In this document: positions 1 to 9,442 of the stretch, piece after piece
Numbering within the stretch: position 1 is the stretch's first letter
Layout of the letters: each line of letters opens with the position of its first letter
Assembly (NCBI RefSeq): GCF_007858435.1
Contig: NZ_VIGW01000003.1
Span: 496,001-560,000, forward strand
Length of the DNA stretch: 64,000 nucleotides
Reading direction: 5' to 3'
From: Tsukamurella asaccharolytica
Lineage (GTDB): Bacteria > Actinomycetota > Actinomycetes > Mycobacteriales > Mycobacteriaceae
The notes under the pieces: generated by a model
Seen by the model: only the letters and a program-made list of their open reading frames with translations
Database searches by the model: none
What the model was told of the DNA's origin: nothing
Program-made: the position numbers and the translations under genes

Positions 1-1209
1 AGCAAGCACGGCCGGGTCGACGAGGACGGCACCGTCTACGTGGTGACCTCCGGCGGCGAGCGCGCCGTCGGCTCCTGGCAGGCCGGGGAGTCCGCTGAGG
101 GCCTTGCGCACTACGGCCGCAAGTACGACGAGCTCGCGACCGAGGTCGAGGTGCTCGAGGAGCGCCTCGCCAGCGGGACCGGCGATCCGAAGAAGATCCG
201 CGCCGCGGCCCAGCAGGTCGCCGACACGCTGCCCACCGCGGCGGTCGTGGGCGATCTCGACGGCCTGGCCGCCCGGGTGGGCGCGCTCCTCACGGGCGCC
301 GACACCGCGATCGTCACGGCGCAGGCCGACCGTGAGAAGAGCCGATCCGAGGGCATCGCGCGCAAGGAAGCCCTCGCCGCCGAGGCCGAGCAGATCGCCG
401 CCGAGGCCACCCAGTGGAAGGCCGCCGGCGATCGGATGCGCGCCCTGCTCGACGAGTGGAAGACGATCAAGGGCGTCGACCGGAAGACCGACGACGCGCT
501 GTGGAAGCGCTACTCCAAGGCCCGAGACGCCTTCAACAAGCGGCGCGGCGCGCACTTCGCCGAGCTCGACCGGGAGCGCGCCGGCGCCAAGGCGCGCAAG
601 GAGGAGCTGATCGCGGAGGCGGAGAAGCTCAAGAACGACACGTCGTGGGGCGAGACCTCGGCGAAGTTCCGGGACCTGCTCGCGAAGTGGAAGGCCGCCG
701 GCCGTGCGCCCCGCGACACCGACGACGCGCTGTGGGCGCGCTTCAAGGGCATTCAGGACGAGTTCTTCTCCGCCCGCAACGCCGCCGCCGACGAGCGGGA
801 CGCCGAGTTCTCCGAGAACGGCAAGGCCAAGCAGGCACTGCTCGACGAGTACACCCCGCGGATCGAGTCGGCGCAGAGCCTCGCCGCGCAGAAGTCGGCG
901 CTCCGGGAGCTGCAGGACAAGTGGGAGGCGATCGGCAAGGTCCCGCGCGAGCAGATGGGCTCGCTGGAGGCCGGGATCCGTGCGCTGGAGAAGAAGATCA
1001 AGGCCGCGGACGACACTCAGTGGCGTCGCACCGATCCCGAAGCCGCCGCCCGCGCCGCCCAGTTCCGCGACCGCGTCGCGCAGTTCGAGGAGCAGGCCGA
1101 GAAGGCGGAGAAGGCAGGCAAGGCCAAGGACGCCGTGCGGCTGCGCGAGCAGGCGCAGCAGTGGCGGGAGTGGGCCGATGCGGCGGAGGGCGCGATCGAG
1201 AACCGCTGA
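1..1209 (+). CDS. DUF349 domain protein (5' end outside window)
   Basis: The frame is open from base 1, so the gene begins upstream of the window; the GTG at 40 is internal. The protein is highly charged and almost wholly helical, with at least three repeats of the DUF349 pattern (a W-K near the start, then D-x-A/L-W-x-R-(F/Y) spaced about 75 residues apart, e.g. DDALWKRYSKARDAF and DDALWARFKGIQDEF). The family is common in actinobacteria and its molecular role is unknown; the M. tuberculosis relative lies in the Rv2731 position. The next gene converges with it 18 bp downstream. Family assignment is firm; function is not. Confidence 0.9.
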   Translation, partial: SKHGRVDEDGTVYVVTSGGERAVGSWQAGESAEGLAHYGRKYDELATEVEVLEERLASGTGDPKKIRAAAQQVADTLPTAAVVGDLDGLAARVGALLTGADTAIVTAQADREKSRSEGIARKEALAAEAEQIAAEATQWKAAGDRMRALLDEWKTIKGVDRKTDDALWKRYSKARDAFNKRRGAHFAELDRERAGAKARKEELIAEAEKLKNDTSWGETSAKFRDLLAKWKAAGRAPRDTDDALWARFKGIQDEFFSARNAAADERDAEFSENGKAKQALLDEYTPRIESAQSLAAQKSALRELQDKWEAIGKVPREQMGSLEAGIRALEKKIKAADDTQWRRTDPEAAARAAQFRDRVAQFEEQAEKAEKAGKAKDAVRLREQAQQWREWADAAEGAIENR

Positions 1210-1227
1210 CTCCCCCGCGACCAGCGA

Positions 1228-1863
1228 CTACGACTGGTCGGTGGGGCGCTGCGGGCGGGGCGGCTGGTGGCCGATGCGGTTGGACTGGGCGAAGGCGTCC
1301 CACTCCTGCGCGGCGGCGCGGCGCTCCTTCTCGGCGGCGAGCTGGTACGGCGTCCGCGCCCAGATGGTCTTGATCCACACGATCGCCAGCACGATCATGG
1401 CGAACCAGCCGAGGAAGAGGCCGATCCCGGCGCCCGTCGGCGGCTCGCCGTGCAGACCGGGGGTCTGCCGCGACCACACCGACAGCAGGCCGAAGACCAC
1501 CGCGACGCCGCAGCCCGCGCCTGCGATGACCGACAGCGCCCAGCGGCGGGTGAGCAGCGCGGCGCCCGAGGCGAAGACACCGAACAGCACCTCGAGCCAC
1601 ACGAAGATCTTCGAGACGATGACCAGCGAGCTGCCCTCGATCTGCGGGTCGCCGGTGATGATCGCGAGGCCCGTCACCGAGCCCGTGTGCGGTAGCGCGA
1701 GCGAGCCGATCACCGCGACCACGGCGATCGCAGCCACCAGGATCCTGGGACTGACCTGGAACTCGCCGGCGAGCTTGCGCTCGACCGACTCGACCTGCGA
1801 GCGCAGGTTCTCCAACTCTTCGGCCCTCCGGGGGCCCTCGCTGTCGGCGTTCATACGCCCCAT
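1228..1863 (-). CDS. Conserved four-helix membrane protein (Rv2732c-like position)
   Basis: A 211-residue protein with a short charged helical N-terminus (about residues 10-40), then four hydrophobic stretches near 42-60, 85-105, 110-130 and 145-165, and a basic, proline-rich cytoplasmic tail. It lies downstream of miaB on the same strand, as the uncharacterised membrane protein Rv2732c does in M. tuberculosis. No catalytic motif is visible. A second ATG three codons downstream (MNADSEG) could be the real start. Confidence 0.8.
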   Translation of the reverse strand: MGRMNADSEGPRRAEELENLRSQVESVERKLAGEFQVSPRILVAAIAVVAVIGSLALPHTGSVTGLAIITGDPQIEGSSLVIVSKIFVWLEVLFGVFASGAALLTRRWALSVIAGAGCGVAVVFGLLSVWSRQTPGLHGEPPTGAGIGLFLGWFAMIVLAIVWIKTIWARTPYQLAAEKERRAAAQEWDAFAQSNRIGHQPPRPQRPTDQS

Positions 1864-1912
1864 TGTCCACCCTGGACCGCGGTGCGTCTCCTACAGGTCG
1901 TCGTACTGCCCG

Positions 1913-3424
1913 TCAGCAGGACGAACACCCCGTCGACGCGGGCTCCGCGGCGGCCGCCGGACGGCCGACGGACGGCAACCCCAAGCCCACGCCGACGGGC
2001 GCGGTGACGGGCGTGATGGAGGCCTCGACGTTGTCGCCCGCGCGGGTGCGACGGTGGCTCAGCACGCCGCCGTCGGCGACGAGGTGGTGCGGCGCGGCGG
2101 CGGTGATCTCGACCTCGACGACGTCACCGGGGCGGATGCCCTCGCCCCCGGCGAAGTGCACGAGCCGACCGTCGCGGGCACGACCGGACATGCGTTTGGT
2201 CTCGGCGTCCTTGCGGCCCTCGCCGAGCGCGACCAGCAACTCGACGCGGCGGCCCACCTGCTTCTGGTTCTCCTCGAGCGTGATCCGCTCCTGGAGCGCG
2301 ATGAGCCGGTCGTAACGCTCCTGCACGACCTTCTTCGGCAGCTGATCGGGCAGATCGGCGGCGGGGGTGCCGGGGCGGATGGAGTACTGGAAGGTGAAGG
2401 CCGAGCTGAACCGGGCCTGCTCGACCACGTCGAGGGTGGCCTGGAAGTCCTCCTCGGTCTCCCCCGGGAAGCCGACGATGATGTCGGTCGTGATCGCGGC
2501 GTGCGGGATGCGCTCGCGGACCCGGTCGAGAATGCCGAGGAACTTGGTGCTGCGGTAGCTGCGCCGCATCTCCTTGAGCACGCGGTCGGAGCCGGACTGC
2601 AGCGGCATGTGCAGCTGCGGGCAGATGTTCGGGGTCTCGGCCATGGCGTCGATGACGTCGTCGGTGAACTCGGCGGGGTGCGGGCTGGTGAACCTGACCC
2701 GCTCGAGGCCCTCGATCCGGCCGCACGCGCGCAGCAGATCGGCGAAGGCGCCGCGGTCGCGCGGCAGCTCTGGGTCGGCGAAGTTCACGCCGTAGGCGTT
2801 GACGTTCTGGCCGAGCAGGGTGACCTCGGAGACGCCCTGATCGACGAGGGCCTGCACCTCGGCGAGGATGTCGCCGGGGCGGCGGTCGACCTCTTTGCCG
2901 CGCAGGCTCGGCACGATGCAGAAGGTGCAGGTGTTGTTACAGCCGACCGAGATGGAGACCCAGCCGGCGTAGGCGCTCTCGCGGCGGGCGGGCAGCGTCG
3001 ACGGGAAGGCGTCCAGCGCCTCCTTGATCTCGACCTCGGCCGTCTCGTTGTGCCGGGCGCGCTCGAGCAGGGTCGGCAGGGATCCGATGTTGTGGGTACC
3101 GAAGACCACGTCGACCCACGGGGCCTTCTTCACGACGGTGCCGCGGTCCTTCTGGGCTAGGCAGCCGCCGACGGCGATCTGCATGCCCGGCCGCTCCCGC
3201 TTGATCGGCGCGAGGTGGCTGAGGTTGCCGTACAGCTTGTTGTCTGCGTTCTCCCGGACCGCGCAGGTGTTGAAGACCACGAGGTCGGCCTGCTCGCCGC
3301 CGTCCGCGCGCACGTAACCGGCGTCCTCGAGCAGGCCGGACAGGCGCTCGGAATCGTGCACGTTCATCTGGCACCCGTAGGTGCGGACCTCGTACGTTCG
3401 GCTGGTGGGGGCGGACTCGATCAC
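1913..3424 (-). CDS. miaB: tRNA-2-methylthio-N6-dimethylallyladenosine synthase MiaB
   Basis: Radical-SAM methylthiotransferase that adds the 2-methylthio group to i6A37 of tRNA. With the GTG start at 3424 the protein has 503 residues. The N-terminal UPF0004 domain has cysteines at about 18, 54 and 88 for the auxiliary [4Fe-4S] cluster. The radical-SAM motif CNNTCTFC gives Cys162, Cys166 and Cys169. A C-terminal TRAM domain follows, then an alanine/glycine-rich tail. I chose this GTG because the family begins a few residues before the conserved [12 protein letters not shown]; the longer open frame upstream has no family resemblance. It is divergent from gluA. Confidence 0.95.
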   Translation of the reverse strand: MIESAPTSRTYEVRTYGCQMNVHDSERLSGLLEDAGYVRADGGEQADLVVFNTCAVRENADNKLYGNLSHLAPIKRERPGMQIAVGGCLAQKDRGTVVKKAPWVDVVFGTHNIGSLPTLLERARHNETAEVEIKEALDAFPSTLPARRESAYAGWVSISVGCNNTCTFCIVPSLRGKEVDRRPGDILAEVQALVDQGVSEVTLLGQNVNAYGVNFADPELPRDRGAFADLLRACGRIEGLERVRFTSPHPAEFTDDVIDAMAETPNICPQLHMPLQSGSDRVLKEMRRSYRSTKFLGILDRVRERIPHAAITTDIIVGFPGETEEDFQATLDVVEQARFSSAFTFQYSIRPGTPAADLPDQLPKKVVQERYDRLIALQERITLEENQKQVGRRVELLVALGEGRKDAETKRMSGRARDGRLVHFAGGEGIRPGDVVEVEITAAAPHHLVADGGVLSHRRTRAGDNVEASITPVTAPVGVGLGLPSVGRPAAAAEPASTGCSSC

Positions 3425-3558
3425 CCCACCAGGGTATCGGCGGGAGCAAATCGGGCCGTGCCGCAGCGCCCTCGGCCCGCGGCCTCCCGTGCACATTCGA
3501 CGCACTAAAACCGCCGTCTTAACGCGGGCGAAACACCGGTGGTCATAGGCTTCTGCCC
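3425..3558. promoter_or_regulatory. Divergent promoter region miaB / gluABCD
   Basis: This is the 134-bp gap between two divergent transcription units. A TTAACGCG...CATAGGCT arrangement precedes the gluA ATG closely, and no Shine-Dalgarno sequence is visible, so gluA may be translated from a leaderless or near-leaderless message. The promoter elements are weak by eye and should be treated as tentative. Confidence 0.35.
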
Positions 3559-4329
3559 ATGACCACACCCGCAGCAAAAGAGCCCACAGGCTCGGCTCCG
3601 ATGATCGAGATCGAAGCAGTCGATAAACACTTCGGCGATCTCCACGTGCTCAAGGACATCAACGTCACCGTTCCGAGGGGACAGGTGGTGGTGGTATTGG
3701 GACCATCCGGTTCGGGCAAGTCCACGTTGTGCCGAACCATCAACCGACTCGAGCCGATCGACACGGGCACGATCAAGATCGACGGAAAACTCCTCCCCGA
3801 GGAGGGGAAAGCGCTCGCCGCGCTCCGCGCCGACGTCGGCATGGTGTTCCAGTCGTTCAACCTCTTCTCCCACAAGTCGATCATCGACAACGTCACCCTG
3901 GCGCCGACCAAGGTGCGTAAGAAGTCGTCGGAGGATGCCCGTCAACGCGGCATGGAACTGCTCGAGCGTGTGGGGATCGCGAGCCAGGCCGAGAAGATGC
4001 CTGCTCAGCTGTCGGGCGGACAGCAGCAACGCGTGGCCATCGCCCGTGCCCTGGCGATGGAGCCGAAGGTGATGCTGTTCGACGAGCCGACTTCGGCGCT
4101 CGACCCGGAAATGGTCAACGAGGTGCTGGACGTCATGGTCGCGCTCGCCAAGGACGGCATGACGATGGTCGTGGTGACCCACGAGATGGGCTTCGCCCGC
4201 AAGGCCGCCGACCGGATCCTGTTCATGGCCGACGGTGCGGTGGTCGAGGACACGGACCCCGAGACGTTCTTCACCGCCCCGAAGTCCGATCGTGCCAAGG
4301 ACTTCCTCTCGAAGATCCTGAGCCACTGA
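3559..4329 (+). CDS. gluA: Glutamate/polar amino acid ABC transporter ATP-binding protein GluA
   Basis: A 256-residue ABC ATPase that energises amino-acid uptake at the inner face of the membrane. Walker [10 protein letters not shown] is at about 48-56, the Q-loop lies in FQSFNLF, the signature LSGGQQQRV begins near 151, Walker B and the glutamate are in LFDEPTS near 173-179, and the H-loop His is near 208. It is the first gene of gluABCD, whose members overlap by 1-4 bp. Proteins of this type in corynebacteria take up glutamate; the order gluABCD beside miaB and recX-recA is also seen there. The 14 residues before [12 protein letters not shown] are an extension, and ATG 3601 is an alternative start. 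Confidence 0.92.
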   Translation: MTTPAAKEPTGSAPMIEIEAVDKHFGDLHVLKDINVTVPRGQVVVVLGPSGSGKSTLCRTINRLEPIDTGTIKIDGKLLPEEGKALAALRADVGMVFQSFNLFSHKSIIDNVTLAPTKVRKKSSEDARQRGMELLERVGIASQAEKMPAQLSGGQQQRVAIARALAMEPKVMLFDEPTSALDPEMVNEVLDVMVALAKDGMTMVVVTHEMGFARKAADRILFMADGAVVEDTDPETFFTAPKSDRAKDFLSKILSH

Positions 4330-4343
4330 TGAGGGAGCACACG

Positions 4344-5315
4344 ATGCAACGACCACGAGGGATTCGACGGATAGTCGCGGCGATCACCGCCGTCGTCCTC
4401 GCCGGCGGCCTCGTCGCCTGCGGTAGCACCGGTGCCCGCAGCCTGGTCGATTCGATCGAATCCGGATCGGTGATCCTCGGCACCAAGTTCGACCAGCCCG
4501 GCCTGGGCCTGCGCAAACCGGACAAGTCGATGAGCGGCTTCGACGTGGACGTGAGCGAGTACGTGGTGAACGCGATCGCGGAGGCGAACGGCTGGCAGAA
4601 GCCGACGATCCGGTGGCGCGAGACGCCGTCCGCTCAGCGCGAGACGCTGATCAACAACGGCGAGGTCGACATGATCACGGCGACCTACTCGATCAACGCC
4701 TCGCGGTCGAAGAAGGTGGACTTCGCCGGGCCCTACCTCGTGGTTCGGCAGGGCCTGCTCGTGCGGAATGACGACTCGTCGCTCGGACAACTCGCCGACC
4801 TCGACAAGGGCAAGATCCTGTGCTCCGCGGCGGGTTCCACATCCGCACAGAACGTCAAAGCGCAGCTGCCCGGCGTGCAGCTGCAGGAGTTCGATTCGTA
4901 TTCCACGTGCACCGAAGCACTGCATCAGGGACGGATCGACGCCCTCACCACCGACGAGTCGATCCTCGCCGGGTTCAACGAGCAGTACAGCGGTGAGTTC
5001 CGTGTGGTCGACATGACGTACCTCACCGATCAGTGCATCAAGGGCTCGCAGAAGAAGGCCGGCAACCCGTTCTCGACGGAGCGCTACGGCATCGGCCTGG
5101 CCAAGAACGACGCCAAGTCGAAGGCGGCCCTCAACGAGGCGATCGCCAAGATGATCGCCGACGGGAGCTGGGAGCGGGCGCTCCGGAAGAACCTCGGCGC
5201 CACCGAGACCCAGCGTTTGATCGACCGCGCCGGGGGCTTCGACAAGTTCAAGCCGTCCGTGGGAGACCTCGCGTTCGTCGACGCTCCGGCCAGCAAGTGC
5301 GGAGGTGCCGCGTGA
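4344..5315 (+). CDS. gluB: Glutamate-binding lipoprotein GluB
   Basis: Extracytoplasmic solute-binding protein (family 3) of the GluABCD importer. The N-terminus is a lipoprotein signal: basic RPRGIRR, a hydrophobic core, then the lipobox LVAC with the acylated cysteine near residue 26. The periplasmic-binding-protein fold is visible in GFDVDVSEYV and in the NNGEVDMITATYSI segment. I chose ATG 4344 because GAGGGAG lies about 8 bp upstream; ATG 4329, which overlaps the gluA stop, would add five residues without a ribosome-binding site. The ligand (glutamate rather than glutamine or aspartate) is inferred from gene order. Confidence 0.9.
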   Translation: MQRPRGIRRIVAAITAVVLAGGLVACGSTGARSLVDSIESGSVILGTKFDQPGLGLRKPDKSMSGFDVDVSEYVVNAIAEANGWQKPTIRWRETPSAQRETLINNGEVDMITATYSINASRSKKVDFAGPYLVVRQGLLVRNDDSSLGQLADLDKGKILCSAAGSTSAQNVKAQLPGVQLQEFDSYSTCTEALHQGRIDALTTDESILAGFNEQYSGEFRVVDMTYLTDQCIKGSQKKAGNPFSTERYGIGLAKNDAKSKAALNEAIAKMIADGSWERALRKNLGATETQRLIDRAGGFDKFKPSVGDLAFVDAPASKCGGAA

Positions 5316-5992
5316 CGATGTGGGAGTACATGGGGCCACAGCTGTGGCCCGCGTTCTGGATGACGATCAAACTGACGTTCTTCTCCGGCGTGATCGCACT
5401 GGTGCTGGGAATGGTGCTCGCCGGGATGGCGGTCGGACCGGTTCCGATCATGCGCCGGTTCGCGGCGTTCTACGTGAGCGTGGTGCGCAACACTCCGCTC
5501 ACGCTCATCATCCTGTTCTGCTGGATGGGCCTGTTCATGGTGCTGAACCTGACACTGGCCCCGCAGAACGACAGCTTCGTCAAGGAGAACAACTTCCGCC
5601 TGGCGATCCTGGGCCTGTCGATGTACACGGCGGCGTTCGTGTGCGAGACGCTGCGCGCGGGTATCAACACCGTGCCGGTGGGCCAGGCCGAGGCGGCTCG
5701 CGCGCTCGGCCTGCCGTTCTTCACGGTGTTCGGCACGATCGTGCTGCCCCAGGCCATCCGCGCCGTCATCGCACCGATGGGTTCGGTGTTGATCGCGCTG
5801 ACCAAGAACAGCACGATCGCATCCGTCATCGGCGTCTCTGAGGCGGCGCTCCTGATGAAGTCGTCGGTCGAGACGTATCCCGACCAGATCATGACCATCT
5901 TCGCGATCATCGCCCTCGGCTTCGTGCTGCTGACGCTGCCGATGGGTCTGCTGTTCACGTACCTCGGCAACCGTTTGGCGGTGAAGCGATGA
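5312..5992 (+). CDS. gluC: Glutamate ABC transporter permease GluC
   Basis: Integral-membrane permease of the His/Glu/Gln/Arg/opine family, 226 residues with about five transmembrane helices. The cytoplasmic EAA loop that docks the ATPase is visible as [25 protein letters not shown]. The GTG at 5312 overlaps the gluB stop by 4 bp and has GGAGG 6 bp upstream, which fits better than ATG 5318. It pairs with GluD to form the channel. Confidence 0.92.
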   Translation: MTMWEYMGPQLWPAFWMTIKLTFFSGVIALVLGMVLAGMAVGPVPIMRRFAAFYVSVVRNTPLTLIILFCWMGLFMVLNLTLAPQNDSFVKENNFRLAILGLSMYTAAFVCETLRAGINTVPVGQAEAARALGLPFFTVFGTIVLPQAIRAVIAPMGSVLIALTKNSTIASVIGVSEAALLMKSSVETYPDQIMTIFAIIALGFVLLTLPMGLLFTYLGNRLAVKR

Positions 5993-6858
5993 CCATCCCC
6001 GATCAGGTCCGGGTGACCGCACCGAAGATCAACCCGAAGCAGAAGGGCAGCGTGCTGTTCGACGCGCGCGGCCCGAGGCAGCAGATGCGCGACAAGATCG
6101 TTGCCGTCGTGTTCATCGCCGCGGTGATCGCCTTCCTCGTCTGGGTCACGATGGCGATGTCGGACGCGGGCCAGCTCGACTGGTCCAAGTGGAAGATGGT
6201 CACGGAGAGTTACTTCTGGACCACGTACATCCTCCCCGGACTGTGGGGCACACTGCTCGCCGCGGTCGTGTCGATCGTCTTCGCCATGGTGCTGGGCATG
6301 GTCCTCGGCATCGGCAGGCAGTCCGATCACGCCGCGGTGCGGTGGATCGCCGGCACGGTGGTGGAGATCTTCCGCTCCATCCCGGTGTTGATCCTCATCC
6401 TGTTCGCGTACTACGCGTTCGCGGCCGCGGCGCTGTTCCCGTCGTCGCAGCTGGCATTCGCGGCAGTGGTGTTCGGTCTCACCATGTACAACGGCTCCGT
6501 CATCGCGGAGATCATCCGCTCGGGTATCAACTCGCTGCCGCGCGGACAGGGCGAGGCCGCCTCGGCGCTCGGGCTCCGCAAGAGCCAGACGATGCGGATC
6601 ATCCTTCTTCCGCAGGCGATCACGGCGATGCTCCCGGCTCTGATCTCCCAGATGGTAGTGGCGCTGAAGGATTCCGCGCTCGGCTACATCATCGGCTACA
6701 CGGAGATCGTGCGGCAGGGCATCCAAGCGGGCATCTCGTACCGCTCGCTGTTCGTGGCTCTGATCGTGGTCGCGGTCATCATGATCCTGATCAACTACGG
6801 CCTGTCGATGCTCGCCCGGTGGGTGGAGCGCAAACTGCGCGAGCGCCGCGGACACTGA
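5989..6858 (+). CDS. gluD: Glutamate ABC transporter permease GluD
   Basis: Second permease of the importer, 289 residues, starting in a 4-bp ATGA overlap with gluC. It has a cytoplasmic N-terminal extension of about 30 residues before the first helix (near 37-57), then the usual core with the EAA loop [25 protein letters not shown]. The C-terminus is basic ([11 protein letters not shown]). It is the last gene of the operon, and a strong hairpin lies 19 bp beyond its stop. Confidence 0.92.
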   Translation: MTIPDQVRVTAPKINPKQKGSVLFDARGPRQQMRDKIVAVVFIAAVIAFLVWVTMAMSDAGQLDWSKWKMVTESYFWTTYILPGLWGTLLAAVVSIVFAMVLGMVLGIGRQSDHAAVRWIAGTVVEIFRSIPVLILILFAYYAFAAAALFPSSQLAFAAVVFGLTMYNGSVIAEIIRSGINSLPRGQGEAASALGLRKSQTMRIILLPQAITAMLPALISQMVVALKDSALGYIIGYTEIVRQGIQAGISYRSLFVALIVVAVIMILINYGLSMLARWVERKLRERRGH

Positions 6859-6877
6859 TCCTCCGTGCTCGACGGAT

Positions 6878-6904
6878 GCGCCCCCGGAGATCCTCCGGGG
6901 GCGC
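6878..6904 (+). terminator. Hairpin terminator after gluABCD
   Basis: A perfect 12-bp GC-rich stem (GCGCCCCCGGAG pairing with CTCCGGGGGCGC) with a 3-nt loop lies in the convergent gap between gluD and the VOC gene. There is no uridine tract, which is usual for actinobacterial terminators. It could serve both genes. Confidence 0.75.
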
Positions 6905-6927
6905 ACGCCGTTCCAGCGGCCGTCACA

Positions 6928-7305
6928 TCACAGATACGGGCTTGTGAGCAGCTCGATGCCGTGACCCGCCGGATCGCGGATGTACACGCCGCGACCGCCG
7001 TGGTCGTGATTGATCGCGCCGGGCCGCTTCCCGTGCGGGTCAGCGGTGTAGTCGGCACGACGGTCGTCGAGCAGCGAGAGGGCACGGTCGAAATGATCGT
7101 CCTCGACGAGGAAGGCGTAGTGCTGCGGCTGCGGCACCAGACCGGGTGGCGACGCGATCTGGAGCAGCACCCCGTCGCCGATCATGAGATTGGTGAACGG
7201 GCCCCAGGATTGCGCATCCTCGGCCTCGAGATAGTCCCGGTAGAACGCTGCCGACTCGGCCACGTCGACAGCGAAGATGATGGTGTGATTGAAGCGGGCG
7301 GACAT
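6928..7305 (-). CDS. VOC (glyoxalase/bleomycin-resistance) family protein
   Basis: A 125-residue single VOC-domain protein. The beta-alpha-beta-beta-beta modules show in FNHTIIFAVDVAESAAFYRDYL at the N-terminus and in GRGVYIRDPAGHGIELLT at the C-terminus, where the glutamate of GIEL is the usual metal ligand. ATG 7305 has AGGAGA 5 bp upstream. The substrate cannot be told; such proteins range from glyoxalases to small-molecule binding proteins. It stands alone between gluD (convergent) and recX. Confidence 0.85.
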   Translation of the reverse strand: MSARFNHTIIFAVDVAESAAFYRDYLEAEDAQSWGPFTNLMIGDGVLLQIASPPGLVPQPQHYAFLVEDDHFDRALSLLDDRRADYTADPHGKRPGAINHDHGGRGVYIRDPAGHGIELLTSPYL

Positions 7306-7451
7306 GGATTCTCCTTCGAGGGGATCGGATGGGTGGTGTTCCGTCGCCCCGGGTGGAGACCGCGCCGTCAAACGATGGCCGGATCGCCCGTCCGTGTGCG
7401 GCCCCAGCGGGCCTGTCCGGCAGTCATGACCTCGACGGTACTCCGAGCTGG

Positions 7452-8060
7452 CTACTCCGCTGCATCGGCCTTCTCGCGGATGGCGTCGAGCACTACCGAC
7501 AGCGCCATCGACGGGTGGTAGCCGCGACGCCCGAGCATCCCGACGAGGCGCTGCGTCAGCTTGTCGCGTTCGACCCGGTCCACCGGGATCTCGACGCGGG
7601 CGAGCTTGCGGTCCACCAGCTCCGCAGCGCGCTCCCGCTCGTCCTCGCGGCTGACGGTGTCGAGCGCGGCGGACGCCTCTTCCTCGCCGACCCCCTTCGT
7701 CCGCAGCTCCTGCGCGAGGGCTCGTCGACCCCGACCGGAGAACTGATGACGGGACTGGACCCAGCGCTGGGCGAAGGCGGCGTCGTCGATGAGACCGGCG
7801 GCGACGAACTTGTCGAGCATCCGCTCGGTCAGCTCCTCGTCGAAGCCGCGGCGCGCGAGCTTGGTCCGCAGTTCGGCCCGCGAGTGGTCCCGCATCCCGA
7901 GGGCGCGATAGATCAGGTCGCGGGCCAGCGCCTCACGCTTGGCCGGATCCTGCTCCTCCTGCTGCCGCGGTTCGCCGTCGACGGGGCCGTCGCCGCCGCG
8001 GGAGCGACGCCCGCGGCGCCGGCCCCGCGAGACCACCTCGTCGTCCGAGTAGTCGGACAC
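7452..8060 (-). CDS. recX: Regulatory protein RecX
   Basis: A 202-residue modulator that binds RecA filaments and limits recombinase activity. After a basic, disordered N-terminus of about 40 residues come the three-helix RecX repeats, with signatures ALGMRDHSRAELRTKL, GLIDDAAFAQRWVQSR and LGRRGYHPSMALSVV. The GTG start lies 8 bp after the recA stop, so the two are co-transcribed from the SOS-controlled recA promoter. Confidence 0.95.
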   Translation of the reverse strand: MSDYSDDEVVSRGRRRGRRSRGGDGPVDGEPRQQEEQDPAKREALARDLIYRALGMRDHSRAELRTKLARRGFDEELTERMLDKFVAAGLIDDAAFAQRWVQSRHQFSGRGRRALAQELRTKGVGEEEASAALDTVSREDERERAAELVDRKLARVEIPVDRVERDKLTQRLVGMLGRRGYHPSMALSVVLDAIREKADAAE

Positions 8061-8068
8061 GGCGCGGC

Positions 8069-9118
8069 CTAGAAGTCGACGGGCGCGGGAGCGATCTCGT
8101 CGGCGTCGGCGGTGACGTCGGCGCCCACACCGAGCTTCTCCTTGATCCGCTTCTCGATCTCGTCGCGGACGTCCGGATTCTCGACCAGGAACTTGCGGGC
8201 GTTCTCCTTGCCCTGGCCCAGCTGGTCACCGTCGTACGTGTACCAGGAGCCCGACTTGCGGATGAAGCCCTCGTTGACGCCCATGTCGATGATGGAACCC
8301 TCGCGGCTGATGCCCTGGCCGTAGATGATGTCGAACTCGGCCTGCTTGAACGGCGGCGAGACCTTGTTCTTGACGACCTTGACGCGGGTACGGTTGCCCA
8401 CGGCGTCGGTGCCGTCCTTGAGGGTCTCGATGCGCCGCACGTCCAGGCGCACGGAGGCGTAGAACTTCAGCGCCTTACCGCCCGTGGTGGTCTCGGGCGA
8501 GCCGAACATGACGCCGATCTTCTCGCGCAGCTGGTTGATGAAGATGGCGGTGGTGCCCGAGTTGTTCAGCGCGCCGGTCATCTTGCGGAGCGCCTGGCTC
8601 ATGAGGCGGGCCTGGAGGCCCACGTGGCTGTCACCCATTTCGCCCTCGATCTCGGCCTTGGGGACCAGGGCCGCCACCGAGTCGATCACGATGATGTCCA
8701 GCGCGCCGGAGCGGATCAGCATGTCCGCGATCTCGAGCGCCTGCTCCCCCGTATCGGGCTGGGAGACGAGCAGGGCGTCGGTATCGACACCCAGCTTCGC
8801 GGCGTAATCGGGGTCGAGCGCGTGCTCCGCGTCGATGAAGGCCGCGATGCCGCCGTTGGCCTGCGCCTCCGCGACCGCGTGCAGGGCGACGGTGGTCTTA
8901 CCCGAGGACTCCGGGCCGTACACCTCGATGACGCGGCCGCGCGGGAGGCCGCCGATGCCGAGTGCTACGTCCAGCGCGATGGAGCCGGTGGGGATCACCG
9001 CGATGGGCTGGCGCACCTCGTCTCCGAGGCGCATGACGGAGCCCTTGCCGTAGCTCTTGTCGATCTGGGCGAGCGCCAGCTCGAGGGCCTTATCGCGATC
9101 CGCGGGTGCAGGTGCCAT
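8069..9118 (-). CDS. recA: Recombinase RecA
   Basis: A 349-residue DNA-strand-exchange ATPase and LexA coprotease. Walker A GPESSGKT is at about 68-75, Walker B is in [14 protein letters not shown], and loop L2 is around [22 protein letters not shown]. The reading frame is continuous, so there is no intein of the kind found in M. tuberculosis RecA. An SOS box lies about 155 bp upstream and recX follows. Confidence 0.97.
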   Translation of the reverse strand: MAPAPADRDKALELALAQIDKSYGKGSVMRLGDEVRQPIAVIPTGSIALDVALGIGGLPRGRVIEVYGPESSGKTTVALHAVAEAQANGGIAAFIDAEHALDPDYAAKLGVDTDALLVSQPDTGEQALEIADMLIRSGALDIIVIDSVAALVPKAEIEGEMGDSHVGLQARLMSQALRKMTGALNNSGTTAIFINQLREKIGVMFGSPETTTGGKALKFYASVRLDVRRIETLKDGTDAVGNRTRVKVVKNKVSPPFKQAEFDIIYGQGISREGSIIDMGVNEGFIRKSGSWYTYDGDQLGQGKENARKFLVENPDVRDEIEKRIKEKLGVGADVTADADEIAPAPVDF

Positions 9119-9272
9119 GGGACTCTCCGTCCTTCGGGCCGGGGTGGGAAGTACCGCCGGCGCTGGGTTCTACTGTTGCTACGGACGCTAGAGGGACGCT
9201 CTGACAAGTTTCGCATCCACTTCGGGCGCGCTCTCGCCGGCTCACTTTCACGTCGAACACCGTCGACTATAG

Positions 9273-9288
9273 GCGAACCTGCGTTCGA
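9273..9288 (-). promoter_or_regulatory. LexA/SOS box of recA
   Basis: The site reads gCGAACctgcGTTCGa and matches the actinobacterial/Gram-positive SOS consensus TCGAAC-N4-GTTCGA at 11 of the 12 fixed positions. It lies about 155 bp before the recA ATG, where LexA would repress recA-recX until DNA damage. Confidence 0.88.
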
Positions 9289-9384
9289 AGCAAGCACCGA
9301 ACGTGCGACACGCCGCCCCACGCGCGATTCGACCCGACCATCGACGTGAAGTGATGGTTGAGCGCGGCGCCTGTGGGTGTACGA

Positions 9385-9422
9385 ACGGTGACCGCCCCTC
9401 CGGGCGGAGGGACGGTCACCGT
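9385..9422 (-). terminator. Hairpin terminator of the oxidoreductase gene
   Basis: A 10-bp stem (ACGGTGACCG with CGGTCACCGT) is extended inward, after a short interruption, by CCCTCC pairing with GGAGGG. It starts about 20 bp beyond the stop codon of the minus-strand oxidoreductase gene. Confidence 0.75.
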
Positions 9423-9442
9423 CGAACACGAGAGAACGGGAG

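Larger units (their letters stand above)
9119..9442. other. Intergenic region upstream of recA, 324 bp
   Basis: This gap holds the recA promoter region with its SOS box, and on the IOR side a strong hairpin. No credible open reading frame or RNA gene is seen. A second partial SOS-like half site (TCGAAC) lies near 9252. Confidence 0.5.

Noticed and set aside
8069-9118. Intein in RecA, as in some mycobacteria
   Set aside because: The gene has the normal length of 349 codons and continuous RecA motifs.
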